Assembly (NCBI RefSeq): GCF_024349785.1
Contig: NZ_AP018817.1
Location: forward strand, 1-64,000
Source of the DNA: Sphingomonas bisphenolicum
Lineage (GTDB): Bacteria; Pseudomonadota; Alphaproteobacteria; Sphingomonadales; Sphingomonadaceae
Length of the DNA: 64,000 nucleotides
Direction of reading: 5' to 3'
Under the pieces are notes generated by a model, which made no database searches, was not told the DNA's origin, and worked only from the letters and a program-made list of their open reading frames with translations. Made by a program: the position numbers and the translations under genes. This document shows positions 32,391-41,037 of the stretch, one piece after another (the stretch's first letter is position 1; the number at the start of each line of letters is the position of its first letter).

Positions 32391-33772
32391 GATCCCAGCT
32401 CCTGTTTCGCCAGTTCCTCTTTCGCCTGCGCGATCCGCGCCCGCACCTGGGCAGGCGCCGTGCCGCCATGGCTCTGGCGGCTGGCGACCGACGCGTCCAC
32501 CGTCAACACCGCATAGACCCGTTCGTCGATCCGCGCGTCGATGTCTTTCAGCGTCGCGATCGGCAACTGGTCCAGCGGCACCGCCGCCGCCTCCGCCGCC
32601 GCGACCGCGCGCCCGGTGATATGATGCGCCTCGCGGAAGGGAATGCCGCCTTCGCGCACCAGCCAGTCGGCAAGGTCGGTCGCGGTGGCAAAGCCGCTCT
32701 CGGCCAGCCCGCGCATCCGGTCAGTGCGGAACGTCACCGTCCCGACCATGCCGGTCATCGCCGCGATCGACAAAGCGAGCAGGTCGTGCGCCTCGAACAC
32801 CGGCGGCTTGTCGTCCTGCATATCCTTCGAATAGGCGAGCGGCAGCCCCTTCATCGTCACGCACAGCGCCGTCATGCAGCCCATGATCCGCCCGGCATGA
32901 CCGCGCACCAGCTCGGCCGCGTCAGGATTGCGCTTCTGCGGCATGATCGAACTGCCGGTCGAATAGGCGTCGGGCAATTTCACGAAGCCGAAGGGCTGGC
33001 TTGCCCAGATGATGAACTCCTCGGCCAGCCGCGACAGGTGCAGCGACGCCTGGGTCGCGGCCATCAGATAGTCGAGCGCGAAATCGCGGTCGGATACGCT
33101 GTCCAGGCTGTTGTCGGTCGGCTTGGCAAAGCCCAGCGCCGCCGCCGTCGCATGGCGATCGGTCGGGAAGCCGGTGCCGGCCAGTGCCGCCGCGCCCAGC
33201 GGACATTCGTTCAGCCGCGCGCGCGCGTCCGCAAAGCGGCTGCGGTCGCGCCGCACCATCTCATAATAGGCCATCAGATGATGCCCCAGCGTCACCGGCT
33301 GCGCCGACTGCAAATGCGTGAAGCCCGGCATCACCGCATCAACATTCTCCTCCGCCCGCGCCACCAGCGCGCGCTGGAGGCCGCGCAAGCCCGCCTCGAC
33401 CTCGTCGATCGCGTCGCGTACCCACAGGCGGAAATCGGTCGCCACCTGGTCGTTGCGCGAACGGGCGGTGTGCAGCCGCCCCGCGACCGGACCGATCAGT
33501 TCGGCCAGCCGCGACTCGGTGACCATGTGGATGTCTTCCAGGTCCAGGTTCACCGGCACGCCGTTAGCTTCATATTCGGCGGCGATGGTGTCGAGTCCCG
33601 CTGCAATCGCGTCCGCATCGGCGTGCGCAACGATGCCCTGTGTGGCGAGCATCGCGACATGCGCCTTGGACCCGGCGATATCCTGTTTCCACAATCGCTT
33701 GTCGAAGGGGATGGAGGCATTTATCTCACGCATGATCGATGCCGGGCCGGCGGCGAACCGGCCGCCCCACAT
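32387..33772 (-). CDS. argH: argininosuccinate lyase
   Basis: 461-residue fumarase-superfamily enzyme, the last step of arginine synthesis, releasing fumarate. Conserved features are N-terminal '[14 protein letters not shown]', '[15 protein letters not shown]', '[16 protein letters not shown]' and the signature loop '[12 protein letters not shown]'. ATG 33772 is the only start consistent with the family; the longer frame would enter the divergent tlpA gene. The gap to the divergent gene is only about 20 bases. Confidence 0.95.
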   Translation of the reverse strand: MWGGRFAAGPASIMREINASIPFDKRLWKQDIAGSKAHVAMLATQGIVAHADADAIAAGLDTIAAEYEANGVPVNLDLEDIHMVTESRLAELIGPVAGRLHTARSRNDQVATDFRLWVRDAIDEVEAGLRGLQRALVARAEENVDAVMPGFTHLQSAQPVTLGHHLMAYYEMVRRDRSRFADARARLNECPLGAAALAGTGFPTDRHATAAALGFAKPTDNSLDSVSDRDFALDYLMAATQASLHLSRLAEEFIIWASQPFGFVKLPDAYSTGSSIMPQKRNPDAAELVRGHAGRIMGCMTALCVTMKGLPLAYSKDMQDDKPPVFEAHDLLALSIAAMTGMVGTVTFRTDRMRGLAESGFATATDLADWLVREGGIPFREAHHITGRAVAAAEAAAVPLDQLPIATLKDIDARIDERVYAVLTVDASVASRQSHGGTAPAQVRARIAQAKEELAKQELGS

Positions 33773-33791
33773 GCTGTTGGAGCCTGCTTCC

Positions 33792-34412
33792 GTGATATCG
33801 TCATTCCGCGCGCTAATGATACTGCTCCTGCCTGCCGCTCTGGCGGCTTGCGATAGGCAATCGCCGCCGAAGGAGCAAGCCAATGCCGCCCTCCCCGGTG
33901 AGGTTCCCGCCACGTCGGGAGAGGCAACAGGCGGCGCGACGAAGAAGGAGGGCGCCTTCGACTATCGGCTCGACCGCAGCAAGGCGGGCGCCCCCGCCCC
34001 CGACTTCGCCTTCCAGGACCCCGGTGGCGGCGAAAAGACGCTCCAGGATTTCGCCGGCAAGCCGATCCTCGTCAATCTCTGGGCGACCTGGTGCGCGCCC
34101 TGCATTGCGGAAATGCCCACGCTCGACCGGATCGCCGAGGCCTATGGGCCCAAGGGCCTCGCCGTCCTCACCATTTCGCAGGACAATCAGGGGCTGAAGG
34201 CCGCCAAGCCCTTCTTCGCCAAACATGACCTGCCCCATCTCAAGGCCTGGGCCGACCCGGAAAACCAGCTCGGCTTCCACTATGCCACCGGCCTGCTGCC
34301 CACCACCGTCATCTATGACGCGCAGGGCAAGGAAATGGTGCGGGTGATCGGCGCGATGGATTGGGAAGGCCCGGAGGCCAAGGCGCTGATCGACGCGGCA
34401 ATGGCGTCCTGA
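33792..34412 (+). CDS. TlpA-family thiol-disulfide oxidoreductase, lipoprotein
   Basis: 206-residue periplasmic thioredoxin-fold protein. The redox motif is '[13 protein letters not shown]', followed by the cis-Pro region '[10 protein letters not shown]'. A GTG start at 33792 gives a full lipoprotein signal with a basic n-region and lipobox 'ALAAC' (Cys20), and GGAG lies about nine bases upstream. ATG 33816 would lose most of the n-region. TlpA proteins reduce apocytochrome c or copper-site cysteines in the periplasm. It is divergent from argH. Confidence 0.88.
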   Translation: MISSFRALMILLLPAALAACDRQSPPKEQANAALPGEVPATSGEATGGATKKEGAFDYRLDRSKAGAPAPDFAFQDPGGGEKTLQDFAGKPILVNLWATWCAPCIAEMPTLDRIAEAYGPKGLAVLTISQDNQGLKAAKPFFAKHDLPHLKAWADPENQLGFHYATGLLPTTVIYDAQGKEMVRVIGAMDWEGPEAKALIDAAMAS

Positions 34413-34662
34413 CCGGCTGAATGAAACCATAACGAAGCAGAGTCAAAAATCCGCCATGCCAGTTGATTGCAAAATGGCGTGGCGGCGATGCACAGTTGTC
34501 ACTTGCCGATTCGCTGATCCCCGCAATATCCTCGATGGCTTTTGCCATGGAAACAATTGAGAAATATTACGTTTTAATGCATTTTTTTGCACTGCAATAG
34601 AGGATTGCCACAGCCCGTCCGTCCTCCCCCTTGTCATCATAATGCAAAAACAGGGGGCATGA
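34413..34662. promoter_or_regulatory. AT-rich upstream region of the TonB receptor gene
   Basis: 250 noncoding bases between tlpA and the TonB receptor gene, clearly richer in A/T than the surroundings from about 34540 (AATATTACGTTTTAATGC, TTTTTTT). It must carry the promoter of the exported amine-oxidation cluster. I see no clear operator palindrome. Confidence 0.4.
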
Positions 34663-37299
34663 ATGACGCGACTGTCCGCGCTCAAACTTTCACTTATTCT
34701 GGCTTCGTCCTGGTCCGCCTGCGCCATCGCGCAGGATGCACCGCAGGAACCGCAGACCGATGACGGCGCTGCCATCATCGTCACCGGCACCCGCGCCGTC
34801 GGCATTTCGGCCGCCGAATCCGCCGCGCCGGTTCAGGTGCTGAGCGAAGAAGCCATCAGCCATGTCGGCCAGCCGAACCTCAACCAGGTTCTGACCCAGA
34901 TGGTGCCGGGCTTCACCGCGCAGACGCAGGGCACCGATCTGTCCAGCTTCTCGCTCTCGGCCCGTCTTCGCGGCCTCAGCCCCAACCACACGCTGGTCCT
35001 CGTCAATGGCAAGCGCCGCCACGGCAACGCCATTCTTCAGGTGATTTCCGGCGCGTTCCAGGGGTCTGCCGCGCCCAGCATCGACGTCATCCCGCCCGAC
35101 GCCATCTCGCGCGTCGAAGTGTTGCAGGAAGGCGCAGCAGCCGTCTACGGCACCGATGCGATCGCGGGCGTCCTCAATTTCATCCTCAAGGACAATGATG
35201 AAGGCGGCTCGTTCAAGGTCACCGGCGGTCAATATTATGACAGCGAAGGCGAACTCTTCTCCGCCTCGGGCAATGTCGGCTTCAAACTGGGTGAGGAAGG
35301 CTTCTTCAACCTGACCCTGTTTCACCGCCGCCAGGATTATACCACCGTCGGCAAGGGCCAGGTGCTCGTCACCCAACAGGACGGCACGCTGCAACCCAAC
35401 GCGCCGGCCCAATGGTCGAACCTCGCGGGCGATGCGCTGTCGGGCATCAACGGCGGCCAGCCCAAGACCAACCTCAACGTCGCCTTCTACAATATGGGCT
35501 ATGATTTCGGCGGCGTCGAACTCTACAGCTTCGGCGACTATAGCCGCCGCGAAGGTTGGGCGAAGCAGGGTTATCGCCATCCCAAGCGCATCTGCTACGA
35601 AAGCGGCAACACCGGCGGCAGCGTCACCCCGGCCGCCTATGATCCCAGCATCTGCTATGGCGATACCGGCGTCGTGGGTATGGTCCCGCTCCAGCATGTG
35701 ATCGAAAACGAATATAGCTTCACCATCGGCGCCAAGGGCGAATTTGGCGGCGGCTGGAACTATGATGTGTCCGGCACCTATGGTTCGCAGAAGGACGACA
35801 TCTGGACGGAAAGCTCGGCCCATCGCGAAATCTGGCAGGAAAGCTACCAGAACCAGCTAAGCGGCATCGGCACTGCCAACACGCCCAGCAGCGCTTATGA
35901 CGGCGGTTTCAAACTCGCCCAGACCACGCTCACCACCGACATCCGCAAGGAATTCGATGTCGGCATGGCGACGCCGATCACGCTCGCCTTCGGCGGCGAA
36001 TATCGCAAGGACGAATATGAAATCATCGCCGGCGATTCCATCTCGACCTACAAGACCGGCGTCCAGTCCTTCCCCGGTTACAAGGCGAGCGACGCGGGCA
36101 AGTTCGATCGCAGCTCCAAGGCAGGCTATCTCAACTTCATCGCCAAGCCGACCGATGGCTGGAGCGTCGACTTTGCCGGCCGTTACGAAGACTATACCGA
36201 TTTCGGCGACACGCTGATCGGCAAGGTCACGACCCGCTACGACTTCTCGGACGCCTTCGCCATCCGCGGCACCGCCAGCACGGGCTTCCGTGCGCCGACG
36301 CTGCAGGAACAGAAATATTCGACCATCAACGTCGGCCCGACCAGCGCCGTCGCACAGTTGCCCGCCGGCTCGCCTGCCGCCGCGCTGCTGGGCTTCGATT
36401 CGCTGAAGCCGGAAAAGTCGAAGAATTTCTCGGCCGGCTTCGTCGTCCGTCCGGTGCCCAAGCTGGCGATCACGGTTGATGGCTATCTGATCAAGATCAA
36501 GGATCGCATCACCGGCACCGCGGCCCGCAACGCCGTCCTCAACGGCGTGGCGCAGCCCGGCGGCGCGGACATTCTCAACGCCTTGAGCGCGGCGGGCATC
36601 GTCCTCGACAGCGCCCTCTTCACCAGCGGCACGATCGGCGTGCAAAGCTTCACCAACGGCGTCGACACCCGCACCTGGGGCATCGACTTCTCGGCCAGCT
36701 ATCCCGTCGCGCTGGACTTCGGCCAGCTCAACCTGTCGCTGACCGCCAACTATAACAAGACGAAGATCACCAACAACAAGCTGGGCTATCCGCTGTTCAA
36801 CGCCGCGTCGGAAAGCAATATCGAACGCGCCAACCCGGACTATAAGGTCGTCGCCAACGCCCTGTTCAAGAGCGGGCGTTTCGCGGTCAACCTGCGCGAA
36901 ACCTTCTACGGCAAGACCAGCGTCCTGGTGCGGCCGGCCTTCACCTCCTCCGCCAACGGGTCGGTCATCATCCCCGAAGGCGGTTTCCTGATCGCCGACG
37001 GCGCGCTGGTGAACGGTGTGAACGCCAACCAGCTCTACTTCAACGGCGTGGCCAAGGCGGCGGCCATCACCGACCTGGAAGTGAATTACGACTTCACCGA
37101 CGCGGTCACCTTCTCGCTGGGCGCGAACAACCTGTTCAACAAGAAGCCGGAAATCCCCAAGCTGCTCAAGGGCGTGGTCGTTCCCACCGGCGTATCGCCC
37201 TATGAAAACGGCTCGGGCTCCTACAGCGCGTCCTACGGCCACAGCGCCTACAGCACATCGGGCGGCTATTATTACGCCCGCATCGACTTCAAATTCTGA
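34663..37299 (+). CDS. TonB-dependent outer-membrane receptor
   Basis: 878-residue receptor with a signal peptide (MTRLSALKLSLILASSWSAC.. to 'AIAQ'), a TonB-box-like 'AIIVTGTRA', a plug domain ('LNQVLTQMVPGF', 'RVEVLQEGAAAVYGTDAIAG') and a large barrel ending in 'YYYARIDFKF'. The last strand has the terminal aromatic needed for assembly. It imports an unknown substrate. The following six genes encode exported amine, imine and PLP enzymes, so an amino compound or small peptide is a reasonable guess. A strong terminator at 37317 follows, so the downstream genes may be expressed at a lower level by read-through or from another promoter. Confidence 0.93.
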   Translation: MTRLSALKLSLILASSWSACAIAQDAPQEPQTDDGAAIIVTGTRAVGISAAESAAPVQVLSEEAISHVGQPNLNQVLTQMVPGFTAQTQGTDLSSFSLSARLRGLSPNHTLVLVNGKRRHGNAILQVISGAFQGSAAPSIDVIPPDAISRVEVLQEGAAAVYGTDAIAGVLNFILKDNDEGGSFKVTGGQYYDSEGELFSASGNVGFKLGEEGFFNLTLFHRRQDYTTVGKGQVLVTQQDGTLQPNAPAQWSNLAGDALSGINGGQPKTNLNVAFYNMGYDFGGVELYSFGDYSRREGWAKQGYRHPKRICYESGNTGGSVTPAAYDPSICYGDTGVVGMVPLQHVIENEYSFTIGAKGEFGGGWNYDVSGTYGSQKDDIWTESSAHREIWQESYQNQLSGIGTANTPSSAYDGGFKLAQTTLTTDIRKEFDVGMATPITLAFGGEYRKDEYEIIAGDSISTYKTGVQSFPGYKASDAGKFDRSSKAGYLNFIAKPTDGWSVDFAGRYEDYTDFGDTLIGKVTTRYDFSDAFAIRGTASTGFRAPTLQEQKYSTINVGPTSAVAQLPAGSPAAALLGFDSLKPEKSKNFSAGFVVRPVPKLAITVDGYLIKIKDRITGTAARNAVLNGVAQPGGADILNALSAAGIVLDSALFTSGTIGVQSFTNGVDTRTWGIDFSASYPVALDFGQLNLSLTANYNKTKITNNKLGYPLFNAASESNIERANPDYKVVANALFKSGRFAVNLRETFYGKTSVLVRPAFTSSANGSVIIPEGGFLIADGALVNGVNANQLYFNGVAKAAAITDLEVNYDFTDAVTFSLGANNLFNKKPEIPKLLKGVVVPTGVSPYENGSGSYSASYGHSAYSTSGGYYYARIDFKF

Positions 37300-37316
37300 T
37301 CGACGTCACGAGGGAA

Positions 37317-37346
37317 GGGCCGGTCCGGCAAGGACCGGCCCTTTTT
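37317..37346 (+). terminator. intrinsic terminator after the TonB receptor gene
   Basis: Perfect ten-base stem GGGCCGGTCC / GGACCGGCCC with a five-base loop, followed directly by five T. This is the clearest intrinsic terminator in the window. Confidence 0.9.
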
Positions 37347-37375
37347 CTTACCATCGTCAACAAGGGGGATTGTCC

Positions 37376-37864
37376 ATGAAAGCGCGTTTCGCCTTCCTGC
37401 TGGCCGCCATGGCCGCCACCTCTACCTCTGCCCAGGCCGCCACCGTCGAGCATAAGCAGGCGCCCGGCGCCATGATCGCCAGCGCGGCCATCATCCCGCC
37501 CGGCAGCACGCTCTATTATCTCTCCGGCGCGACCGGCGCGCCGATCGATCCCAAGGATGTCGAAAGCCCCGATGCCTTCGGCGACACCGAGGCGCAGACC
37601 CTCTCCATCTTCACCAGGATGAAGGCGCAACTGGCCGACATGGGCCTCACCATGGGCGACGTCGTGAAACTCACCGTTTTCCTGGTCGGCGATCCCAAGC
37701 TGGGCGGCAAAATGGACCGCGACGGCATGACCCGCGCGTACAAGACATTCTTCGGCACCGCCGACCAGCCCAACCTGCCGACCCGCTCCGCCTTCCAGAT
37801 CGCCGGCCTCGCCCGGCCGCAGCAACTGGTCGAGATCGAGGCGATCGCCGCCAAGGCGCCCTAA
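37376..37864 (+). CDS. exported RidA family protein (first copy)
   Basis: 162-residue RidA/YjgF/UK114-like protein with a clear signal peptide (MKARFAFLLAAMAATSTSAQ, cleavage near 'AQA|A'). The conserved Arg is in 'LPTRSAFQIAG' and the glutamate in 'VEIEAIAAK', as in active imine/enamine deaminases. Typical RidA is cytoplasmic; export points to imines formed in the periplasm. It precedes the flavin amine oxidase by 35 bases. A second, more diverged exported copy closes the cluster at 42313. Confidence 0.9.
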   Translation: MKARFAFLLAAMAATSTSAQAATVEHKQAPGAMIASAAIIPPGSTLYYLSGATGAPIDPKDVESPDAFGDTEAQTLSIFTRMKAQLADMGLTMGDVVKLTVFLVGDPKLGGKMDRDGMTRAYKTFFGTADQPNLPTRSAFQIAGLARPQQLVEIEAIAAKAP

Positions 37865-37899
37865 GCACCATGCAATGCGCGCAACAAGGGGGGACATTC

Positions 37900-39501
37900 A
37901 TGACGCACGACACCACACCCAGCCGCCGCGACCTCCTGACCATGATCGGCAAGGTCGGTGGCGCCGCCGCCATGTATCAGGCGATGACGGCGCTCGGCCA
38001 CGCCGCCGAAACCCAGTTCACCGGCCCGCCGGTCCTGACCGGCGCGAAGCCCGGCGCCTCCGTCCTCATCCTGGGCGCGGGCCTTGCCGGCATGGCCGCC
38101 GCCTATGAGCTGCAAAAGGCCGGCTATGCGGTCAGGATACTGGAGTTTCAGGATCGCCCCGGCGGCCGCAATTACTCGCTGCGCGGCGGCGACAGCTTCA
38201 CCGAAAGCGACGGCACGGTGCAGAAGGTGCAGTTCGCGGCGGGCAATTACCTCAATCCCGGCCCCTGGCGCATCCCGCACCATCACAAGGCGCTGCTCCA
38301 TTATTGTCGCCAGTTCGGCGTCGCGCTGGAGCCTTTCATCCAGCTCAACCATAATGGCTTCATCCATTCGACCGAAGCCTTTGGCGGCAAGCCGATGCGC
38401 TACAAGGAAGTCGCGACCGACTTCAAGGGCCACACCTCCGAACTGCTGGCCAAGGCGATCAGCGCCAAGGCGCTGGACGACAAGCTGTCCGCCGAGGATC
38501 AGGAAAAGCTGATGGAGGCGCTGCGCGGCTGGGGCGTGCTCGACAAGAATCTGGCCTATACCAGCAGCCTCAAGGTCTCCGCCCAGCGCGGCTACGATCA
38601 GGCGCCCGGCGGCGGTCGCAACGGCGCCCCCACCCCGTCGCAGATCGCCAAGCTCCAGGACGTGCTCGACCCGCAGGTCTGGACCGCCATGTCCTTCTAT
38701 TTCAGCTATGTGATGCAGACGACGATGTTCCAGCCGACCGGCGGCATGGACATGATCGGCAAGGCCTTCGCCAGGAAGATCGGCAAGATCGTCACCTACA
38801 ACGCCAAGGCGGTGAAGGTCGCCCAGTCCGACTCTACGTCCGGCAAGGGGGGCGTCACCGTCAGCTACAAGGATGTCGCGACCGGGCAGATGCACGATGT
38901 CAGCGCCGATTATTGCATTTGCACCATCCCGCTCTCGATCATCAGCCAGGTCGACATGCAGGTGTCCCCGGCGCTCAAGGCCGCGATGAAGGCGGTGCCC
39001 TATGGCGGCCACGTCAAGATCGGCCTCGAATTCAAGCGCCGCTTCTGGGAGGAAGACGACAATATCTATGGCGGCCACAGCTTCACCGACCAGTCGATCA
39101 CCCAGCTATCCTATCCCAATGACAGGATGTTCGGGTCCGGCCCTGCCGTGCTGCTCGGCGCCTTCGCCCGCGACCTTGCCGGCTTCCAGCTCGCCGGCAT
39201 GACGCCGCAGCAGCGGATCGAAACCGCGCTCAAACAGGGCGAAGTGTTCCACCCGCAATATCGCAAGGAATTTATGAACGGCGTGTCGGTGCCCTGGAGC
39301 CGGGTGCCGTGGATATTGGGCTGCACCTCCGCCTGGAGCGAGGACAACCGCAAGGCGCATTACAAGACTCTCGTCACGCTCGACAATCGCGTGGTGCTGG
39401 CGGGCGAACATGCCAGCTACTATGGCGGCTGGATGGAAGGCTCCATCCTGTCGGGCATGGACGCGATCACCCAGATCCACGAACACGCGCAGGCGGCCTG
39501 A
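37900..39501 (+). CDS. Tat-exported flavin amine oxidase
   Basis: 533-residue FAD enzyme of the monoamine/L-amino-acid oxidase family. A Tat signal 'SRRDLL' (residues 8-13) with a hydrophobic stretch to about residue 35 is followed by the dinucleotide fold 'LILGAGLAGMAAAYEL' (GxGxxG at 59-64) and 'DRPGGRNYS'. The C-terminal FAD motif is 'VVLAGEHASYYGGWMEGSI'. These enzymes oxidise an amine to an imine. Tat export fits a protein folded around FAD. ATG 37900 has AGGGGGG before it. A cytochrome c gene begins two bases after its stop, suggesting it acts as a dehydrogenase rather than an oxygen-consuming oxidase; this is inference. Confidence 0.9.
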   Translation: MTHDTTPSRRDLLTMIGKVGGAAAMYQAMTALGHAAETQFTGPPVLTGAKPGASVLILGAGLAGMAAAYELQKAGYAVRILEFQDRPGGRNYSLRGGDSFTESDGTVQKVQFAAGNYLNPGPWRIPHHHKALLHYCRQFGVALEPFIQLNHNGFIHSTEAFGGKPMRYKEVATDFKGHTSELLAKAISAKALDDKLSAEDQEKLMEALRGWGVLDKNLAYTSSLKVSAQRGYDQAPGGGRNGAPTPSQIAKLQDVLDPQVWTAMSFYFSYVMQTTMFQPTGGMDMIGKAFARKIGKIVTYNAKAVKVAQSDSTSGKGGVTVSYKDVATGQMHDVSADYCICTIPLSIISQVDMQVSPALKAAMKAVPYGGHVKIGLEFKRRFWEEDDNIYGGHSFTDQSITQLSYPNDRMFGSGPAVLLGAFARDLAGFQLAGMTPQQRIETALKQGEVFHPQYRKEFMNGVSVPWSRVPWILGCTSAWSEDNRKAHYKTLVTLDNRVVLAGEHASYYGGWMEGSILSGMDAITQIHEHAQAA

Positions 39502-39502
39502 G

Positions 39503-39907
39503 ATGCGGCGCTGGCTCCTGCGCCTCGGCGCTCTCGCGGCGTTGGCCGCGGCCCCCGCGCTGGCGGATTCCCCCGGCGGCCGCCCGGTCAAGATCGCGCT
39601 GCCCGATGGCGAGCAGGTCTATAAGCAGGTCTGCGCCGCCTGCCATCTCGACCATGCGCAGGGGTCGCCCGACGGCACCGTCCCGGCGCTGGCCCATAAT
39701 GCCAAGCTGGCGACGGCGGACTATCCCATCACCGTCGTCATGAAGGGCCAGGGCGGCATGCCCTGGTTCTCCGAAATGCTCACCCCCGGCCAGGTCGCCG
39801 GTGTGGTCGGCTATGTCCGCACCCATTTCGACAACAGCTATGCCGATCCGGTCAGCGAAGCCGATGTGAAGCGCCTCGCCGCCGCCATCCGGGCAAGCGA
39901 AGAATGA
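39503..39907 (+). CDS. periplasmic class I cytochrome c
   Basis: 134-residue c-type cytochrome with a signal peptide (MRRWLLRLGALAALAAAPAL) and one haem motif CAACH (Cys44, Cys47, His48). 'GGMPWFSEML' is the probable sixth-ligand Met. It begins two bases after the amine oxidase stop and its own stop overlaps the next ATG as ATGA, so it is tightly coupled to both. It probably takes electrons from the flavoenzyme to the respiratory chain. Confidence 0.92.
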   Translation: MRRWLLRLGALAALAAAPALADSPGGRPVKIALPDGEQVYKQVCAACHLDHAQGSPDGTVPALAHNAKLATADYPITVVMKGQGGMPWFSEMLTPGQVAGVVGYVRTHFDNSYADPVSEADVKRLAAAIRASEE

Positions 39908-41037
39908 CCGAACCCGCCGCCCTCTCCCGCCGGATGCTGATGCGCGGCGCGATCGGCGCCGCTACCGTCGCGAGCGCCGCCCCCGCCCCCGCCCAGCGCG
40001 GGCGCAAGGTCGACCTGCCCGACGATCCAGCCGGCATGGCTGCGAGCCTGACCGACGCTGTCTATATCAACAGCAACGAACATCCGGTCGGCCCCTGCCC
40101 CGCGGCGGTCGCCGCGCTGGCGAAGCTGCCGCCGCTGTCGGGCCGCTACGGCATGGCCTTTGCCGGGAAGCTCGAAAGCCTGTTCGCGCGCCAGAACGGC
40201 CTGTCGCCGACACAGGTGCAGGTCCATCCCGGCTCCTTCATGCCGCTGCGCTCGGTGGCGCTCAGCTACTCCAGCGCCGAGCGTCCGATCGCCTATTTCG
40301 AACCGACCTTCGACCAGGGCTTTCTCGGCCTCGACAATGCCAGCATCACCCGCTCGGTCGCCGTCCCGCTGTCGGGCGATTTCGCTGCCGACCCGCGCAC
40401 GCTGCTGGCCGCTGCGCCCGACGCCGGCGTCTATTATGTGTGCAATCCCAACAACCCGACCGGCCTCACCACGTCGCGCGCCGATATCGACTGGCTGCTG
40501 GCGAACAAGCCCAGGGGTAGCATCCTGCTGGTGGATGAAGCCTATATTCATTTCAGCGATGCGCAAAGCTGCCTCGATCTGGTCGCGAGGCAAGCTGACC
40601 TGCTGGTGACCCGCACCTTCTCGAAAATCTACGGCCTGGCCGGCCTGCGCTGCGGCCTGATCGCAGGGCGCAAGGATTTGCTCGACGGCATGGCGCGCTA
40701 CGGCACCAACATCACGCCCATGCCGGCCGTGCTGGCGGCGGAGGCCAGCCTGCTCGACCCGACCCTGCTCCCGACCCGCAAGGCGGAAAACAAGGCCGTG
40801 CGCGACGACCTCTTCGCCTGGCTCGACGCCAGAGGGCTGCGCTACCTGCCCAGCCAGGCCAGCTTCGCCATGATCCATGTCGGCCGCCCCGGCGCCGCTG
40901 TCACCGCCGCGCTGGCGCAGGCGGGCATATTCATCGGCGGCCCGCGCAAACATATGGACGACTGGGTCCGCGTCTCCTTTGGCAGCCCGGCCGAAATGCA
41001 GGCGTTCAAGGCCGCCTTCCTCAAGGTCATGGCATGA
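39904..41037 (+). CDS. Tat-exported class I/II PLP aminotransferase, HisC-like
   Basis: 377-residue fold-type I PLP enzyme resembling histidinol-phosphate aminotransferase. It has a Tat signal 'SRRMLM' (residues 8-13), 'NPNNPTGL' with Asn184, the PLP ring Asp211 in 'LLVDEAYIHF', and Schiff-base Lys241 in 'TRTFSKIYGLAGLR'. HisC itself is cytoplasmic; an exported form is unusual and excludes a histidine-biosynthesis role. The reaction (transamination, racemisation or decarboxylation) cannot be told. The gene overlaps both neighbours by ATGA. Confidence 0.88.
   Translation: MTEPAALSRRMLMRGAIGAATVASAAPAPAQRGRKVDLPDDPAGMAASLTDAVYINSNEHPVGPCPAAVAALAKLPPLSGRYGMAFAGKLESLFARQNGLSPTQVQVHPGSFMPLRSVALSYSSAERPIAYFEPTFDQGFLGLDNASITRSVAVPLSGDFAADPRTLLAAAPDAGVYYVCNPNNPTGLTTSRADIDWLLANKPRGSILLVDEAYIHFSDAQSCLDLVARQADLLVTRTFSKIYGLAGLRCGLIAGRKDLLDGMARYGTNITPMPAVLAAEASLLDPTLLPTRKAENKAVRDDLFAWLDARGLRYLPSQASFAMIHVGRPGAAVTAALAQAGIFIGGPRKHMDDWVRVSFGSPAEMQAFKAAFLKVMA

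Noticed and set aside
35857..37242. 461-residue minus-strand ORF opposite the TonB receptor
   Set aside because: Shadow of the receptor gene with Val/Gly/Ala/Asp repeats and no motif or ribosome site.
39904..41037. Histidine biosynthesis role for the HisC-like gene
   Set aside because: The Tat signal and setting among exported oxidative enzymes do not fit a cytoplasmic biosynthetic enzyme.
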